NCBI RefSeq assembly: GCF_900128525.1
Contig: NZ_FQTQ01000134.1
Span: 1 to 64,000, forward strand
Direction: 5' to 3'
Length of the DNA: 64,000 nucleotides
From: a methanotrophic endosymbiont of Bathymodiolus puteoserpentis (Logatchev)
GTDB taxonomy: Bacteria > Pseudomonadota > Gammaproteobacteria > Methylococcales > Methylomonadaceae
In this document: one piece after another, positions 28,263 through 36,814 of the stretch
Numbering within the stretch: position 1 is the stretch's first letter
How the letters are laid out: each line of letters begins with the position of its first letter
Translations under genes and position numbers: made by a program
Notes under the pieces: generated by a model
The model's input: the letters and a program-made list of their open reading frames with translations, nothing else
Told to the model about the DNA's origin: nothing
The model's database searches: none

Positions 28263-29035
28263 CTTATATACATCAAGAAGTTTATGGGCAGGGTGAACCT
28301 GTTGTGATGTTGCATGGCTGGGCGATGCATAGTGGTGTATGGCGTATTTTTGCTAAGCAGTTAGCGGTCGGGCGGCAAGTGATCTGTCTTGATTTACCAG
28401 GACATGGCCGAAGTGAAATTGTTCAGCCTTATACATTAGAGCTTTTAGTTGATAAGTTGGCTTTGGCTTTGCCTGAATGCTCTTGTCACCTAGTGGGCTG
28501 GTCTTTAGGAGGGGCTATCGCTTTACGTTTAGCTGAAAAATACCCGCATAAAGTTAAATCCTTAGTCTTAATTGCCAGTAACCCACATTTTTTAAGTACG
28601 CACGAATGGCTGGGTGTAGCGCCCAATATATTGACTGAATTTGCTAACAATATACAAAAAAACGCTGTGGTGACTTTGTTGCGCTTTATGAGCTTGCAAG
28701 TAAAAGGAGTACCGGAGATGAAAGCATGCTTAAAGCAGATTAAAGAGGCATTACATGAGTGTGCCGTGCCTGAGTTAGAGGTTTTAATGAGTGGATTGCA
28801 GATATTGCAAACGGCAGATTTAAGAAGTGCATTATCTGCTCTAGCATTACCGGTGCAAATGATTTTTGGTGGTTATGATAGTCTAGTGCCAATGTCGGTA
28901 AGTGGACAATGCAAGTCTTTAATGCCACAAATTGAAGTGCATATTGTCGCAGAAGCAGGGCATGTTCCTTTTATCTCTCATCCACAACAAGTTTTGCTAT
29001 TAGTGCATAATTTTTTGCTTCGGAGTGAAGCTTGA
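28259..29035 (+). CDS. bioH: Pimeloyl-ACP methyl ester carboxylesterase
   Basis: This is a 258-residue alpha/beta hydrolase. The nucleophile elbow is GWSLGG, the oxyanion region MLHGWAMHSGVW, and the acid and base are in GGYDSLVP and EAGHVPF. BioH removes the methyl group put on by BioC so that pimeloyl-ACP can enter biotin synthesis. Its place between bioF and bioC, coupled to both by overlaps, settles the assignment among similar hydrolases. Confidence 0.94.
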   Translation: MTYIHQEVYGQGEPVVMLHGWAMHSGVWRIFAKQLAVGRQVICLDLPGHGRSEIVQPYTLELLVDKLALALPECSCHLVGWSLGGAIALRLAEKYPHKVKSLVLIASNPHFLSTHEWLGVAPNILTEFANNIQKNAVVTLLRFMSLQVKGVPEMKACLKQIKEALHECAVPELEVLMSGLQILQTADLRSALSALALPVQMIFGGYDSLVPMSVSGQCKSLMPQIEVHIVAEAGHVPFISHPQQVLLLVHNFLLRSEA

Positions 29036-29814
29036 TGGTTGTTTCTGTCGTGGATAAAAAGCAAATGCGCCAATCTTTTGGTCAGGCTTCGCAGAGCTAT
29101 GATGGCATGGCGACTTTGCAACGCCAAGTGGGGCGTGAACTGATCAATAAGGTTTCATTGGCTAATGATGCTCTGGTTTTAGATGTAGGTTGTGGAACGG
29201 GTTTTTTTACACAGCAATTACATGAAGTCGCCTGTTTAGAAAATATCTTGGCCTTAGATATCGCTTTGCCTATGTTGTTAAAGACACGACAACGAATTGA
29301 ATGTGGCAAGATTTGTGCTGATGCGGAGCAATTACCTTTTATTGATAACAGTATCTCTGGTGTAGTGTCTAATTTAGCCTTGCAATGGTGCACCAATTTA
29401 GAGCTTATGTTTGCTGATGTTAAGCGAGTTTTGGGGGCTAATGGTCAGTTTGTGTTTTCTACTTTTGGTGCCAGCGCTTTGCATGAATTAAAAGCAGCGT
29501 GGGCAGTCGTGGATGATTATCCACATGTTAATGAGTTTTGTTCTTTGGCTGAGATTGGTGCAAAGTTGCAGACCGCAGGGTTTGCGGATGTACAGCTAGA
29601 AAAGCAGACTTATTACCGAAAATATGCGAGTGTTATTGAGTTGATGCGTGAGTTAAAGGGGATTGGTGCGCATAATGTTAGTTATCAACGTAATAAAGCT
29701 TTGACAGGTAAAGGTAAAATTCAGGCGATGTGTGCGGCTTATCCTGTCGATGAGGATGGTCAGATAACAGCTAGTTTTGAAATAATTTATGTTCAAGTAA
29801 GGAATAAGGGGTAG
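29035..29814 (+). CDS. bioC: Malonyl-ACP O-methyltransferase
   Basis: The 259-residue class I SAM methyltransferase has motif I VLDVGCGTGFFTQQL and GVVSNLALQWCTN. The N-terminal KKQMRQSFGQASQSYDGMA is characteristic of BioC. It methylates malonyl-ACP to prime fatty acid synthase for pimelate. The ATG at 29035 overlaps the bioH stop by one base (TGATG); a TTG at 29032 is an alternative start. Confidence 0.95.
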   Translation: MVVSVVDKKQMRQSFGQASQSYDGMATLQRQVGRELINKVSLANDALVLDVGCGTGFFTQQLHEVACLENILALDIALPMLLKTRQRIECGKICADAEQLPFIDNSISGVVSNLALQWCTNLELMFADVKRVLGANGQFVFSTFGASALHELKAAWAVVDDYPHVNEFCSLAEIGAKLQTAGFADVQLEKQTYYRKYASVIELMRELKGIGAHNVSYQRNKALTGKGKIQAMCAAYPVDEDGQITASFEIIYVQVRNKG

Positions 29815-29816
29815 GT

Positions 29817-30494
29817 ATGGCACAAGGTTATTTTGTTACTGGTACAGATACGGGGATTGGTAAAACTTGGACGACAGCTGCGCTAATGCAGTATTTCAAA
29901 AATCAGGGTAAGAGTGTTCTAGGTATGAAGCCTATTGCTTCCGGCTGTCATGAGTTGGATGGGCAATTATACAATGAAGATGCTTTGTTATTGCAAGAGC
30001 ATGCATCGGTAACGGTGCCTTACCAAGAGATTAATCCTTATACATTTGCATTGCCAGTTTCTCCGCATATTGCGGCTAAGCAAGCGGGTGTTGAAATAAA
30101 TATAGCAAGTATTGTTAAAAAATATCAGCAACTTGAAAAAAAAGCGGATATTGTGTTGGTCGAAGGTGTCGGTGGTTGGCTGGTTCCTCTTAATGCGCAG
30201 CAAGATGTCTCTGATTTGGCGCAAGCTTTAGGACTGCCGCTAATTGTGGTAGTTGGTATGCGTTTGGGTTGTATTAATCAAGCTAAGTTGACGTTTGCAG
30301 CAATAAAGCAAAAAGGTATAGTTTGTAAGGGGTGGATTGCATCCTGTGTGGAGCAAGATATGCTGGTGCTTGATGAAAATATTCAGACACTTCGGGAGGC
30401 AACTGGTATGCCGTTGCTGGCGGTGTTTTCCAATACAGATAAGCTAGATGTAAACAAGTTCGCAGAAAAAATTGATAAAACCTTACAACCATAA
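29817..30494 (+). CDS. bioD: Dethiobiotin synthetase
   Basis: This is a 225-residue ATP-dependent ligase that closes the ureido ring. It has the P-loop FVTGTDTGIGKTWTT, GMKPIASGC and VEGVGGWLVPL. It is the last gene of the biotin operon; bioA (DAPA aminotransferase) is not in the window. A promoter for the next gene lies inside its 3' end. Confidence 0.95.
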   Translation: MAQGYFVTGTDTGIGKTWTTAALMQYFKNQGKSVLGMKPIASGCHELDGQLYNEDALLLQEHASVTVPYQEINPYTFALPVSPHIAAKQAGVEINIASIVKKYQQLEKKADIVLVEGVGGWLVPLNAQQDVSDLAQALGLPLIVVVGMRLGCINQAKLTFAAIKQKGIVCKGWIASCVEQDMLVLDENIQTLREATGMPLLAVFSNTDKLDVNKFAEKIDKTLQP

Positions 30495-30510
30495 AGTGTT
30501 TATGTATAAT
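30483..30510 (+). promoter_or_regulatory. Probable promoter of the hemerythrin gene
   Basis: ttacaa at 30483-30488 and TATAAT at 30505-30510 are separated by 16 nt. They lie across the bioD stop, 34 nt before the hemerythrin start. Confidence 0.5.
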
Positions 30511-30543
30511 GGCTTTTCCTATAATAATAAATCGGAGATAAGA

Positions 30544-30942
30544 ATGGCTTTAATTACTTGGAATGCTGAACAACATGAGACCAAAGTTGCTTTTGCTGAT
30601 GATGAACATAAAATATTATTTGGTAAGTTAAATAAATTATACGATTTAGCAACTGGCGGTGCTGAGCGTAATGAAGTTGGTCAAGCATTGGATGACTTGA
30701 TTGCTTACGTGGTTGAGCATTTTGCTCATGAAGAAAAAGAAATGCAGGCGAAGAATTTTTCTGGCTATGCTGCACATAAGGCAGAACATGATGCTTTAGT
30801 GGGTATTTGTGCTGATTTACAAGAAAAGTTTGGTAAAGGTGAGGCTGATGTAACCGAAGATACAGGTGCGTTAGTTAAAAATTGGCTAGATAGTCATATT
30901 CCTACCTTTGACCGGGCCTATGAGAGCACGCTCAATAGCTAA
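30544..30942 (+). CDS. Bacteriohemerythrin
   Basis: The 132-residue single-domain protein has the di-iron histidine/acid pattern: DDEHKILFGKLN, HFAHEEKEMQ, HKAEHD and the final HIPTFDRAYES. Such proteins bind oxygen; in methanotrophs the homologue has been linked to delivering oxygen to membrane methane monooxygenase. It has its own promoter and terminator, so it is a separate unit between the biotin and oxidase genes. GGAG precedes the ATG. Confidence 0.92.
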   Translation: MALITWNAEQHETKVAFADDEHKILFGKLNKLYDLATGGAERNEVGQALDDLIAYVVEHFAHEEKEMQAKNFSGYAAHKAEHDALVGICADLQEKFGKGEADVTEDTGALVKNWLDSHIPTFDRAYESTLNS

Positions 30943-30965
30943 AATGTAATCTTAATAAAAGATAG

Positions 30966-31001
30966 AAAGGCTTGTGAGGTCAAACTTTGCAGGCCTTTTT
31001 T
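30966..31001 (+). terminator. Intrinsic terminator of the hemerythrin gene
   Basis: The stem aaaggcttg / caggccttt (one T-G wobble) has a 15-nt loop and runs into six T residues (30996-31001). Confidence 0.8.
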
Positions 31002-31192
31002 ATGCGCGTAAAAAAGTTTTTTATAAAAACACAGCGGGATTATCTAGCTTAGCAAGAGCGCATACGGTAAAATTGAAAAGTTTGTTTGTAGTAAGAATAA
31101 AAAGGATAGATCTAGTAAGGGAATAAATCTGGAACTACAATCACTATAATAATGCATTCAATCAGTTTCTAACTTTTAGGGGAGGCTACTCC

Positions 31193-32356
31193 GTGATGAA
31201 AACAAAGCAATTATTCGCCAGTCTGCTCCTTATGGCTTATGGCCTAGGGACAGCTCAGGCGGACTACACTCTTAACTTAATGGAGGGGGTAACATCGATT
31301 AGTAAAGATGTTTATGGCCTACATATGCTGGTGTTGTGGGTGTGTGTATTCATAGGTATCGTTGTATTCGGTGCTATGTTTTACTCCATTTACTTTCACC
31401 GTAAGTCAAGAGGATACCAAGCATCAAATTTCCATGAAAGTACGAAAGTGGAAATACTCTGGACAATTATTCCAACGGTTATTTTAATTTTATTAGCGAT
31501 TCCTGCTACTAAAGTGATGCTGGAAATGGATGATGTTCAAGACTCAGAAATGACCATTAAAGTCACGGGATGGCAGTGGAAGTGGGAATATGAATACTTA
31601 GATAGCGGCATCCGCTTTTTTAGTAGCTTAGATGAGGCGAGTAATAAAGCAAGACAACTTAATTCTGGTATTGATCCACGAACTGTACCCAATTATTTGT
31701 TGAACGTTGATAAGCCTTTAGTGGTACCTATTAATACTAAGATTCGTTTCTTATTTACAGCGGCTGATGTAATTCACTCTTGGTGGGTTCCTGATCTAGG
31801 TTGGAAAAAAGATACGATTCCTGGTTTTATCAATGAGGCATGGACTTCTGTTGAAAAAGCAGGCACATATCGCGGTCAATGTACTGAGCTATGTGGTAAA
31901 GATCATGGTTTTATGCCGATTGTAGTGATCGCCATGGAAAAAGCAGATTACGCAGCATGGGTTGCAGAGCAAAAAAGTGCGGCAGTTGAAGCAGCAAGTG
32001 CTGCAGAAAAAGATTGGACTCAAGAAGATTTAATTGCGCAAGGTGAGAAGGTTTACGCTAATAATTGTGCATCTTGTCATATGGCAGATGGTGCTGGTAT
32101 AGCGGGTACTTTCCCAGCAGTTTCAAATAGCCCAGTAGTATTAGGGGATATGAATGCGCAAGTAGAATTAATGCTAAATGGTAAAGGTATGATGCCTGCC
32201 TTTGGGCAAATGTTAGATCCTGTTGATTTTGCAGCAGTAGCAACATTTATACGTAATGGTTTGGGTAATGCAGTGGGTGATTCAATTCAGCCAGCCGCTA
32301 TCAAATCTTTACAAGCAGCGATTCCAGAAGTCGTTTATGACGATGATGACGAATAA
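31193..32356 (+). CDS. coxB: Cytochrome c oxidase subunit II with C-terminal cytochrome c domain
   Basis: The 387-residue protein has a signal peptide, two membrane helices (residues ~40-68 and ~88-108), and a cupredoxin domain with CuA ligands H195, C230, C234, H238 and M241. A fused cytochrome c domain follows, with CASCH at 292-296 and axial methionine in GMMPAF. The tail ends DDDDE. The start is GTG 31193 or ATG 31196 behind a strong GGGGAGG. The fused heme domain means electrons enter from a c-type cytochrome or reduced donor directly into the caa3-like complex. It leads the oxidase operon. Confidence 0.96.
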   Translation: MMKTKQLFASLLLMAYGLGTAQADYTLNLMEGVTSISKDVYGLHMLVLWVCVFIGIVVFGAMFYSIYFHRKSRGYQASNFHESTKVEILWTIIPTVILILLAIPATKVMLEMDDVQDSEMTIKVTGWQWKWEYEYLDSGIRFFSSLDEASNKARQLNSGIDPRTVPNYLLNVDKPLVVPINTKIRFLFTAADVIHSWWVPDLGWKKDTIPGFINEAWTSVEKAGTYRGQCTELCGKDHGFMPIVVIAMEKADYAAWVAEQKSAAVEAASAAEKDWTQEDLIAQGEKVYANNCASCHMADGAGIAGTFPAVSNSPVVLGDMNAQVELMLNGKGMMPAFGQMLDPVDFAAVATFIRNGLGNAVGDSIQPAAIKSLQAAIPEVVYDDDDE

Positions 32357-32411
32357 CATTCGTTCGTGTGTTTGAAGCAAAATCTTTTTAAGTATTAAAC
32401 GAGGTATTATT

Positions 32412-34025
32412 ATGTCTGCTGTAACAGCTGAACATGAACATGATGAACATCATGATCACGGGCCTGAGAAAGGTCTTTTAAGATGGATAATTACCACCAA
32501 CCATAAAGATATTGGTACGCTTTATTTATTATTTGCGTTAGCGATGTTTTTTGTCGGTGGTGCAATGGCACTGGTTATTCGTGCCGAGTTATTTGAGCCA
32601 GGTATGCAGTTTGTTAGTCCGCAGTTTTTTAACTCGATGACGACAATGCATGCATTGGTAATGGTATTTGGTGCAGTAATGCCTGCATTTGTTGGTTTTG
32701 CTAATTGGCAAATTCCATTAATGATTGGTGCGCCTGATATGGCGTTACCTCGTATGAATAACATGAGTTTTTGGATGTTAGTTGGTGGTATATTGCTATT
32801 AGCAAGTACCCTGTTCATGGAGGGTGGCGCACCTGCTTCAGGTTGGACTCTGTATCCGCCTTTAGTATTGCAGACTGGGGCTGCGTTGCCTTTTGCAATT
32901 TTTGCTGTGCATATGTTAGGTATCTCATCGATTATGGGGGCGATTAATATCATCGCAACTATTTTTAATATGCGTGCACCAAAAATGACCTTGATGAAAA
33001 TGCCTTTGTTCGTTTGGACTTGGTTAATCACGGCATTCTTATTGATTGCGATTATGCCGGTTTTTGCAGGTGCAGTAACGATGCTATTAACGGATCGTTT
33101 CTTCGATACTAGCTTCTTTAATGCCGCAGGTGGTGGTGACCCTGTACTTTATCAGCATATTTTCTGGTTTTTTGGACATCCAGAAGTGTATGTCATGATT
33201 CTGCCAACGTTTGGTGTAGCTTCAACTATTATCCCCGTGTTTGCGCGTAAGCCTTTATTTGGTTACAGCTCTATGGTTTATGCGACAGCTGCAATTGCAT
33301 TCTTATCATTTATCGTTTGGGCGCACCATATGTTTACAGTGGGTATGCCTATTGCTGGTGAGTTGTACTTTATGTACGCCACTATGCTCATTGCGATTCC
33401 AACGGGAGTTAAGATTTTTAACTGGACAGCAACGATGTGGCAAGGGTCTATGACTTTTGAAACACCTATGTTGTTTTCAATTGCATTCGTGGTGTTATTC
33501 ACATTAGGCGGGTTTACTGGTTTAATGATGGCGTTGGCTCCGGTTGATTTCCAGTATCACGATACCTATTTTATTGTGGCGCATTTTCATTACACCTTAG
33601 TACCGGCTTCTATCTTTATTCTGATGGCAGGTGGTTATTTCTGGTTGCCTAAATGGACGGGGAATATGTATGATGAAAAATTAGCTAAATTCCATTTCTG
33701 GTTATCAGCTATTTCAGTTAATATTTTATTTTTTCCGCAGCATTTCTTAGGTTTAGCAGGTATGCCACGTCGTATCCCTGATTATGCAGTACAATTTGCT
33801 GATTGGAATATGGTGTCTAGTATTGGTGCCTTTATCTTTGGCTTTAGCCAGTTATTGTTTCTTTATATTGTGATTAAAACAATTAAAGGCGGCACTGGCG
33901 AGAAAGTATCTGATGAGGTTTGGGAAGATGCGCACAAGCATGGTTTAGAGTGGACTTTACCTTCACCCGTGCCATATCATACTTTTGCTACTCCACCAGA
34001 AAAAATTCCAACTGAACATTTCTAA
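32412..34025 (+). CDS. coxA: Cytochrome c oxidase subunit I (aa3 type)
   Basis: This is a 537-residue twelve-helix catalytic subunit. Ligand motifs are MHALVMVFG (heme a), FFGHPEVYVMILP (CuB His and its cross-linked Tyr), WAHHMFTVGM (CuB His pair) and VAHFHYTLVPAS (heme a3 and a). The N-terminus is unusually His/Glu/Asp-rich (EHEHDEHHDHG), which could bind metal. It lies 55 nt after coxB with its own AGG site. A hairpin follows the stop. Confidence 0.97.
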   Translation: MSAVTAEHEHDEHHDHGPEKGLLRWIITTNHKDIGTLYLLFALAMFFVGGAMALVIRAELFEPGMQFVSPQFFNSMTTMHALVMVFGAVMPAFVGFANWQIPLMIGAPDMALPRMNNMSFWMLVGGILLLASTLFMEGGAPASGWTLYPPLVLQTGAALPFAIFAVHMLGISSIMGAINIIATIFNMRAPKMTLMKMPLFVWTWLITAFLLIAIMPVFAGAVTMLLTDRFFDTSFFNAAGGGDPVLYQHIFWFFGHPEVYVMILPTFGVASTIIPVFARKPLFGYSSMVYATAAIAFLSFIVWAHHMFTVGMPIAGELYFMYATMLIAIPTGVKIFNWTATMWQGSMTFETPMLFSIAFVVLFTLGGFTGLMMALAPVDFQYHDTYFIVAHFHYTLVPASIFILMAGGYFWLPKWTGNMYDEKLAKFHFWLSAISVNILFFPQHFLGLAGMPRRIPDYAVQFADWNMVSSIGAFIFGFSQLLFLYIVIKTIKGGTGEKVSDEVWEDAHKHGLEWTLPSPVPYHTFATPPEKIPTEHF

Positions 34026-34037
34026 GGAGTGTGTATC

Positions 34038-34068
34038 CTTTGCTCATATGCTGTTTATATGAGCAAAG
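34038..34068 (+). other. 12-bp hairpin between coxA and the small cox gene
   Basis: Arms ctttgctcatat and atatgagcaaag pair perfectly around a 7-nt loop. No T-run follows, so it is more likely an mRNA-processing or stabilising hairpin than a terminator. Confidence 0.6.
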
Positions 34069-34081
34069 TGATAGCAAAATA

Positions 34082-34177
34082 ATGACTACTAAAACAAAAA
34101 ATATTTTGACTGCAGTCGCATTGGCGGTTGTTGCAATTTCAATTTATATTTTTGCTGTAATAAGGGTTACCTCTTAG
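34082..34177 (+). CDS. 31-residue single-helix peptide of the oxidase operon
   Basis: The frame from ATG 34082 encodes a short basic N-terminus (MTTKTKNI), one membrane helix (LTAVALAVVAISIYIFAVI) and RVTS. Its TAG stop shares a base with the GTG start of ctaG, so translation is coupled. Tiny single-helix proteins in this position between ctaD/coxA and ctaG are annotated in other proteobacteria as small oxidase assembly proteins; that link is by position and size only. It is too short for most gene finders. Confidence 0.62.
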   Translation: MTTKTKNILTAVALAVVAISIYIFAVIRVTS

Positions 34178-34707
34178 TGAATGCAGATTTAGAACGGAAG
34201 AATAAAAAAACAGTTCGAGCCTTAGTTTTTCTAGTGCTTATGATGTTTTTATTTGCTGTTGCTTTAATACCTTTGTACGATATTTTGTGTGAAATAACAG
34301 GTATTAATGGTAAAACTAAGCAAGATTCTGCGGTTTTAAATTATACGATTGATACACAAAGAGAGATAATTGTGGAGTTTATTACTTCGCTGGGTGCCGG
34401 TACGAACTTGGCTTTTAAGGCTGATAAATACGAGCTTAAAGTGCATCCTGGTGAGGTGATTAGTATGGGGTTTACAGCGAGCAATAAAACCGATCAGCGT
34501 ATGACTGCAAAGGCAGTCCCGAGCGTTACTCCAGGGCCTTCGGTAAGCTACGTTAAAAATACTGAGTGTTTTTGTTTCGATACTCAGGTTTTTGAGGCGG
34601 GTGAAACTAAGCACTTAAAGGTGCAGATAGTGATTAATCCTGCCTTACCTGAGCGATATAAAAGGCTAACATTCGGACTTACTTTTTTGATACTACTAAC
34701 TAAATAG
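34177..34707 (+). CDS. ctaG: Cytochrome c oxidase assembly protein CtaG/Cox11
   Basis: This is a 176-residue protein with one N-terminal helix (ALVFLVLMMFLFAVALIPLYD) and a periplasmic copper-binding domain. The copper motif CFCF is in KNTECFCFDTQ, preceded by the immunoglobulin-like fold and followed by PALPERYKRLTFGLTF. It delivers copper to the CuB site of subunit I. The start is a GTG overlapping the small peptide gene, and coxC follows after 6 nt. Confidence 0.94.
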   Translation: MNADLERKNKKTVRALVFLVLMMFLFAVALIPLYDILCEITGINGKTKQDSAVLNYTIDTQREIIVEFITSLGAGTNLAFKADKYELKVHPGEVISMGFTASNKTDQRMTAKAVPSVTPGPSVSYVKNTECFCFDTQVFEAGETKHLKVQIVINPALPERYKRLTFGLTFLILLTK

Positions 34708-34713
34708 GGGATT

Positions 34714-35583
34714 ATGATGTCTACACAAGGCGCATATTACATTCCACATAAGGCAACATGGCCAATAGCTGCGACTATTGGTTTGATGACTTTATTGGCA
34801 GGTTTTGCAAACTACTTAAATGGCAATGCGGCAGGCTCTACTTTTATGCTGATCGGCTTGTCAATTTTTATTATTATGATTGGCGGTTGGTTCACTTTAC
34901 AGGCAACAGAAAGTGAAACTGGCATGTATAATAAAGGCGTAGGTATTTCCTATCGCATGGCAATGATGTGGTTTATTTTTTCTGAAATTATGTTTTTTGC
35001 CGTATTTTTCGGTACGCTTTGGTATACGCGTAATTTATCTGTAGACTGGTTAGCAAGTGTTGGTGACGGTCCAGGGCGTTCTTCTGGTATGTTATGGCCT
35101 TCTTTTGAGTCTGTATGGCCAACAAATGGGCCTGGAAATGTTGGTGGTGAGTATGAGCCTATGGGGGCATTTGGCTTGCCTTTATTGAATACTTTAATTC
35201 TATTAACCAGTGGTGTGACTTGTACTTGGGCGCATCATGGTCTAATTGAAAAAAATCGTAGTCAATTAATCAAAGGTTTGGCGGCAACGGTGATTTTGGG
35301 CTTTATTTTTGTTGCTTTTCAAGCAATCGAGTATCAAGAAGCTTATCATGAAATGGGTTTAACTTTAGGATCTGGTATCTATGGTTCAACTTTCTTTATG
35401 CTAACAGGTTTTCATGGTTTTCACGTTTGTGTCGGAGCGATTATTTTGACTGTGGTTTTATTCCGTAGTTCAAAGGGGCATTTTACACCTGAAAATCATT
35501 TTGCTTTCGAAGCCGCTGCTTGGTATTGGCATTTTGTTGATGTTGTCTGGTTGGGTTTATTTATTTTTGTCTATATGATGTAA
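34714..35583 (+). CDS. coxC: Cytochrome c oxidase subunit III
   Basis: The 289-residue seven-helix protein contains YRMAMMWFIFSEIMFFAVFFG, TWAHHGLIEKNR, TGFHGFHVCVGAI and AAAWYWHFVDVVWLGLF, all standard for subunit III. AGGGG lies ahead of the ATG. A strong terminator follows immediately, so coxB to coxC forms the structural operon. Confidence 0.96.
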   Translation: MMSTQGAYYIPHKATWPIAATIGLMTLLAGFANYLNGNAAGSTFMLIGLSIFIIMIGGWFTLQATESETGMYNKGVGISYRMAMMWFIFSEIMFFAVFFGTLWYTRNLSVDWLASVGDGPGRSSGMLWPSFESVWPTNGPGNVGGEYEPMGAFGLPLLNTLILLTSGVTCTWAHHGLIEKNRSQLIKGLAATVILGFIFVAFQAIEYQEAYHEMGLTLGSGIYGSTFFMLTGFHGFHVCVGAIILTVVLFRSSKGHFTPENHFAFEAAAWYWHFVDVVWLGLFIFVYMM

Positions 35584-35602
35584 GTAATTCCATTGGGCTG
35601 AG

Positions 35603-35637
35603 AAAAGCACTACCTGTATGGGTAGTGCTTTTTTTTT
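35603..35637 (+). terminator. Intrinsic terminator of the coxB-coxC operon
   Basis: A perfect 12-bp stem (aaaagcactacc and complement) with a 6-nt loop runs into a T-tract of about nine bases. Confidence 0.9.
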
Positions 35638-35690
35638 GTCTGAACCACAATAGGGCTGGACTTTAGTCCGCTGTTTAAAAGGCAGTCTTT

Positions 35691-35951
35691 TTATCTTAAG
35701 TTGTTTTGTTGCTGTTGTGCATCTTTCTGCATCTGCATTTGTATATTCCTGCCAATACCAGTAGGTTGAATTAAGCCAGTCATAAAAGCAATGGCTAATA
35801 GGATAAATAAAACGAGAGAAATTCCGATGCGATAAGTCAGTGCTTTGACTGTTTTTGTAGAAGACTCTTTATGTCTTATTAAGTGATAGAGAGCTGTACC
35901 AAGGCTGGCAAGAATGGTTAAGAAGACAAGAATGATAAGAATTTTTAGCAT
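35691..35951 (-). CDS. DUF2909 twin-transmembrane protein
   Basis: The 86-residue protein has two helices (ILIILVFLTILASLGTALYHL and GISLVLFILLAIAFMTGLI) joined by a basic loop, the DUF2909 pattern typical of genes inside proteobacterial oxidase clusters. The C-terminal tail is Gln-rich (MQMQKDAQQQQ). It is transcribed opposite to its neighbours, divergent from surf1. Its function is unknown. Confidence 0.8.
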   Translation of the reverse strand: MLKILIILVFLTILASLGTALYHLIRHKESSTKTVKALTYRIGISLVLFILLAIAFMTGLIQPTGIGRNIQMQMQKDAQQQQNNLR

Positions 35952-36070
35952 AGTGGTAATATAGTCTATTAATGAGTGGATGAGTTTTCTAGGCAGTTGA
36001 TAATTATAAGCCTAGTCAAGATTTTAATTAAGTAATGATGATGCTATTAGCTTTATTTTAGGTATCCCCG

Positions 36071-36814
36071 ATGAAACTGAGTTTTTTAAACTATACCTGG
36101 AAAATTAACCTTATCCCGTTTATTGTTTTTATTGCTGTACTGGTTCTGTTATTACGCTTGGGTTTTTGGCAGTTGGATAGAGCGGATGTTAAGCGAGCGC
36201 ATATAGCTGCGCAACAAGAAAAAATGTTGCTCGCACCGGTAGCACTGACTGATTTATTGGTTACTAGCGATGGATGGCGGTATAGACAAGTACAATTACG
36301 CGGGCACTATGATGTAGCGCATCAATTTTTAGTCGATAATCAAATTATAGGTGGTAAAGTGGGAGGTTTTGTTTTGACCCCTTTTATGCTAACAGGGAAT
36401 AGTAAAATTGTTTTGGTTAATCGTGGTTGGGTAGCTATGAGTAAAAACAGGAAACAATTACCTAATATTGATTTTACCCCGCCTTCTGGTGAGTTAGTGG
36501 TGAACGGTATGCTCAATCACTTTCCTAGGGTAGGCCTAGTTTTGGCGGGAGCTGATGAGCCGAGTGATTCTTGGCCTTCGGTTGTGCAAATAATCAACGC
36601 TGCCAAAATCACCCAAAAGCTTAATCAGCCTATTTTTGATTTTCAGGTGCAATTATTGCCTGATCAGCCGAATGGTTATATAAGGGATTGGCAGACAAAC
36701 ACTCGTATGCCGCCGGAAAAACATATTGCTTATGCAGTGCAATGGTTTGCTTTGGCGCTTACATTAACATTATTAATACTTTGGATAAGTTGTAAAAAAT
36801 ATAAAGATGATTAA
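36071..36814 (+). CDS. SURF1 family oxidase assembly protein
   Basis: The 247-residue protein has two membrane helices at the ends (residues ~15-35 and ~220-240) around a periplasmic domain, the SURF1/Shy1 layout. Family motifs are LGFWQLDRADVK, WRYRQVQLRGHYD, VLVNRGWVAM and NTRMPPEKHIAYAVQWFALA. SURF1 helps insert heme a into subunit I. Its stop overlaps the next gene by 8 nt, placing it in an operon with the SCO-like gene and ctaA::ftsY. Confidence 0.92.
   Translation: MKLSFLNYTWKINLIPFIVFIAVLVLLLRLGFWQLDRADVKRAHIAAQQEKMLLAPVALTDLLVTSDGWRYRQVQLRGHYDVAHQFLVDNQIIGGKVGGFVLTPFMLTGNSKIVLVNRGWVAMSKNRKQLPNIDFTPPSGELVVNGMLNHFPRVGLVLAGADEPSDSWPSVVQIINAAKITQKLNQPIFDFQVQLLPDQPNGYIRDWQTNTRMPPEKHIAYAVQWFALALTLTLLILWISCKKYKDD

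Noticed and set aside
32522-33031. 169-codon minus-strand frame inside coxA
   Set aside because: Antisense shadow of a conserved membrane gene; no independent motifs.
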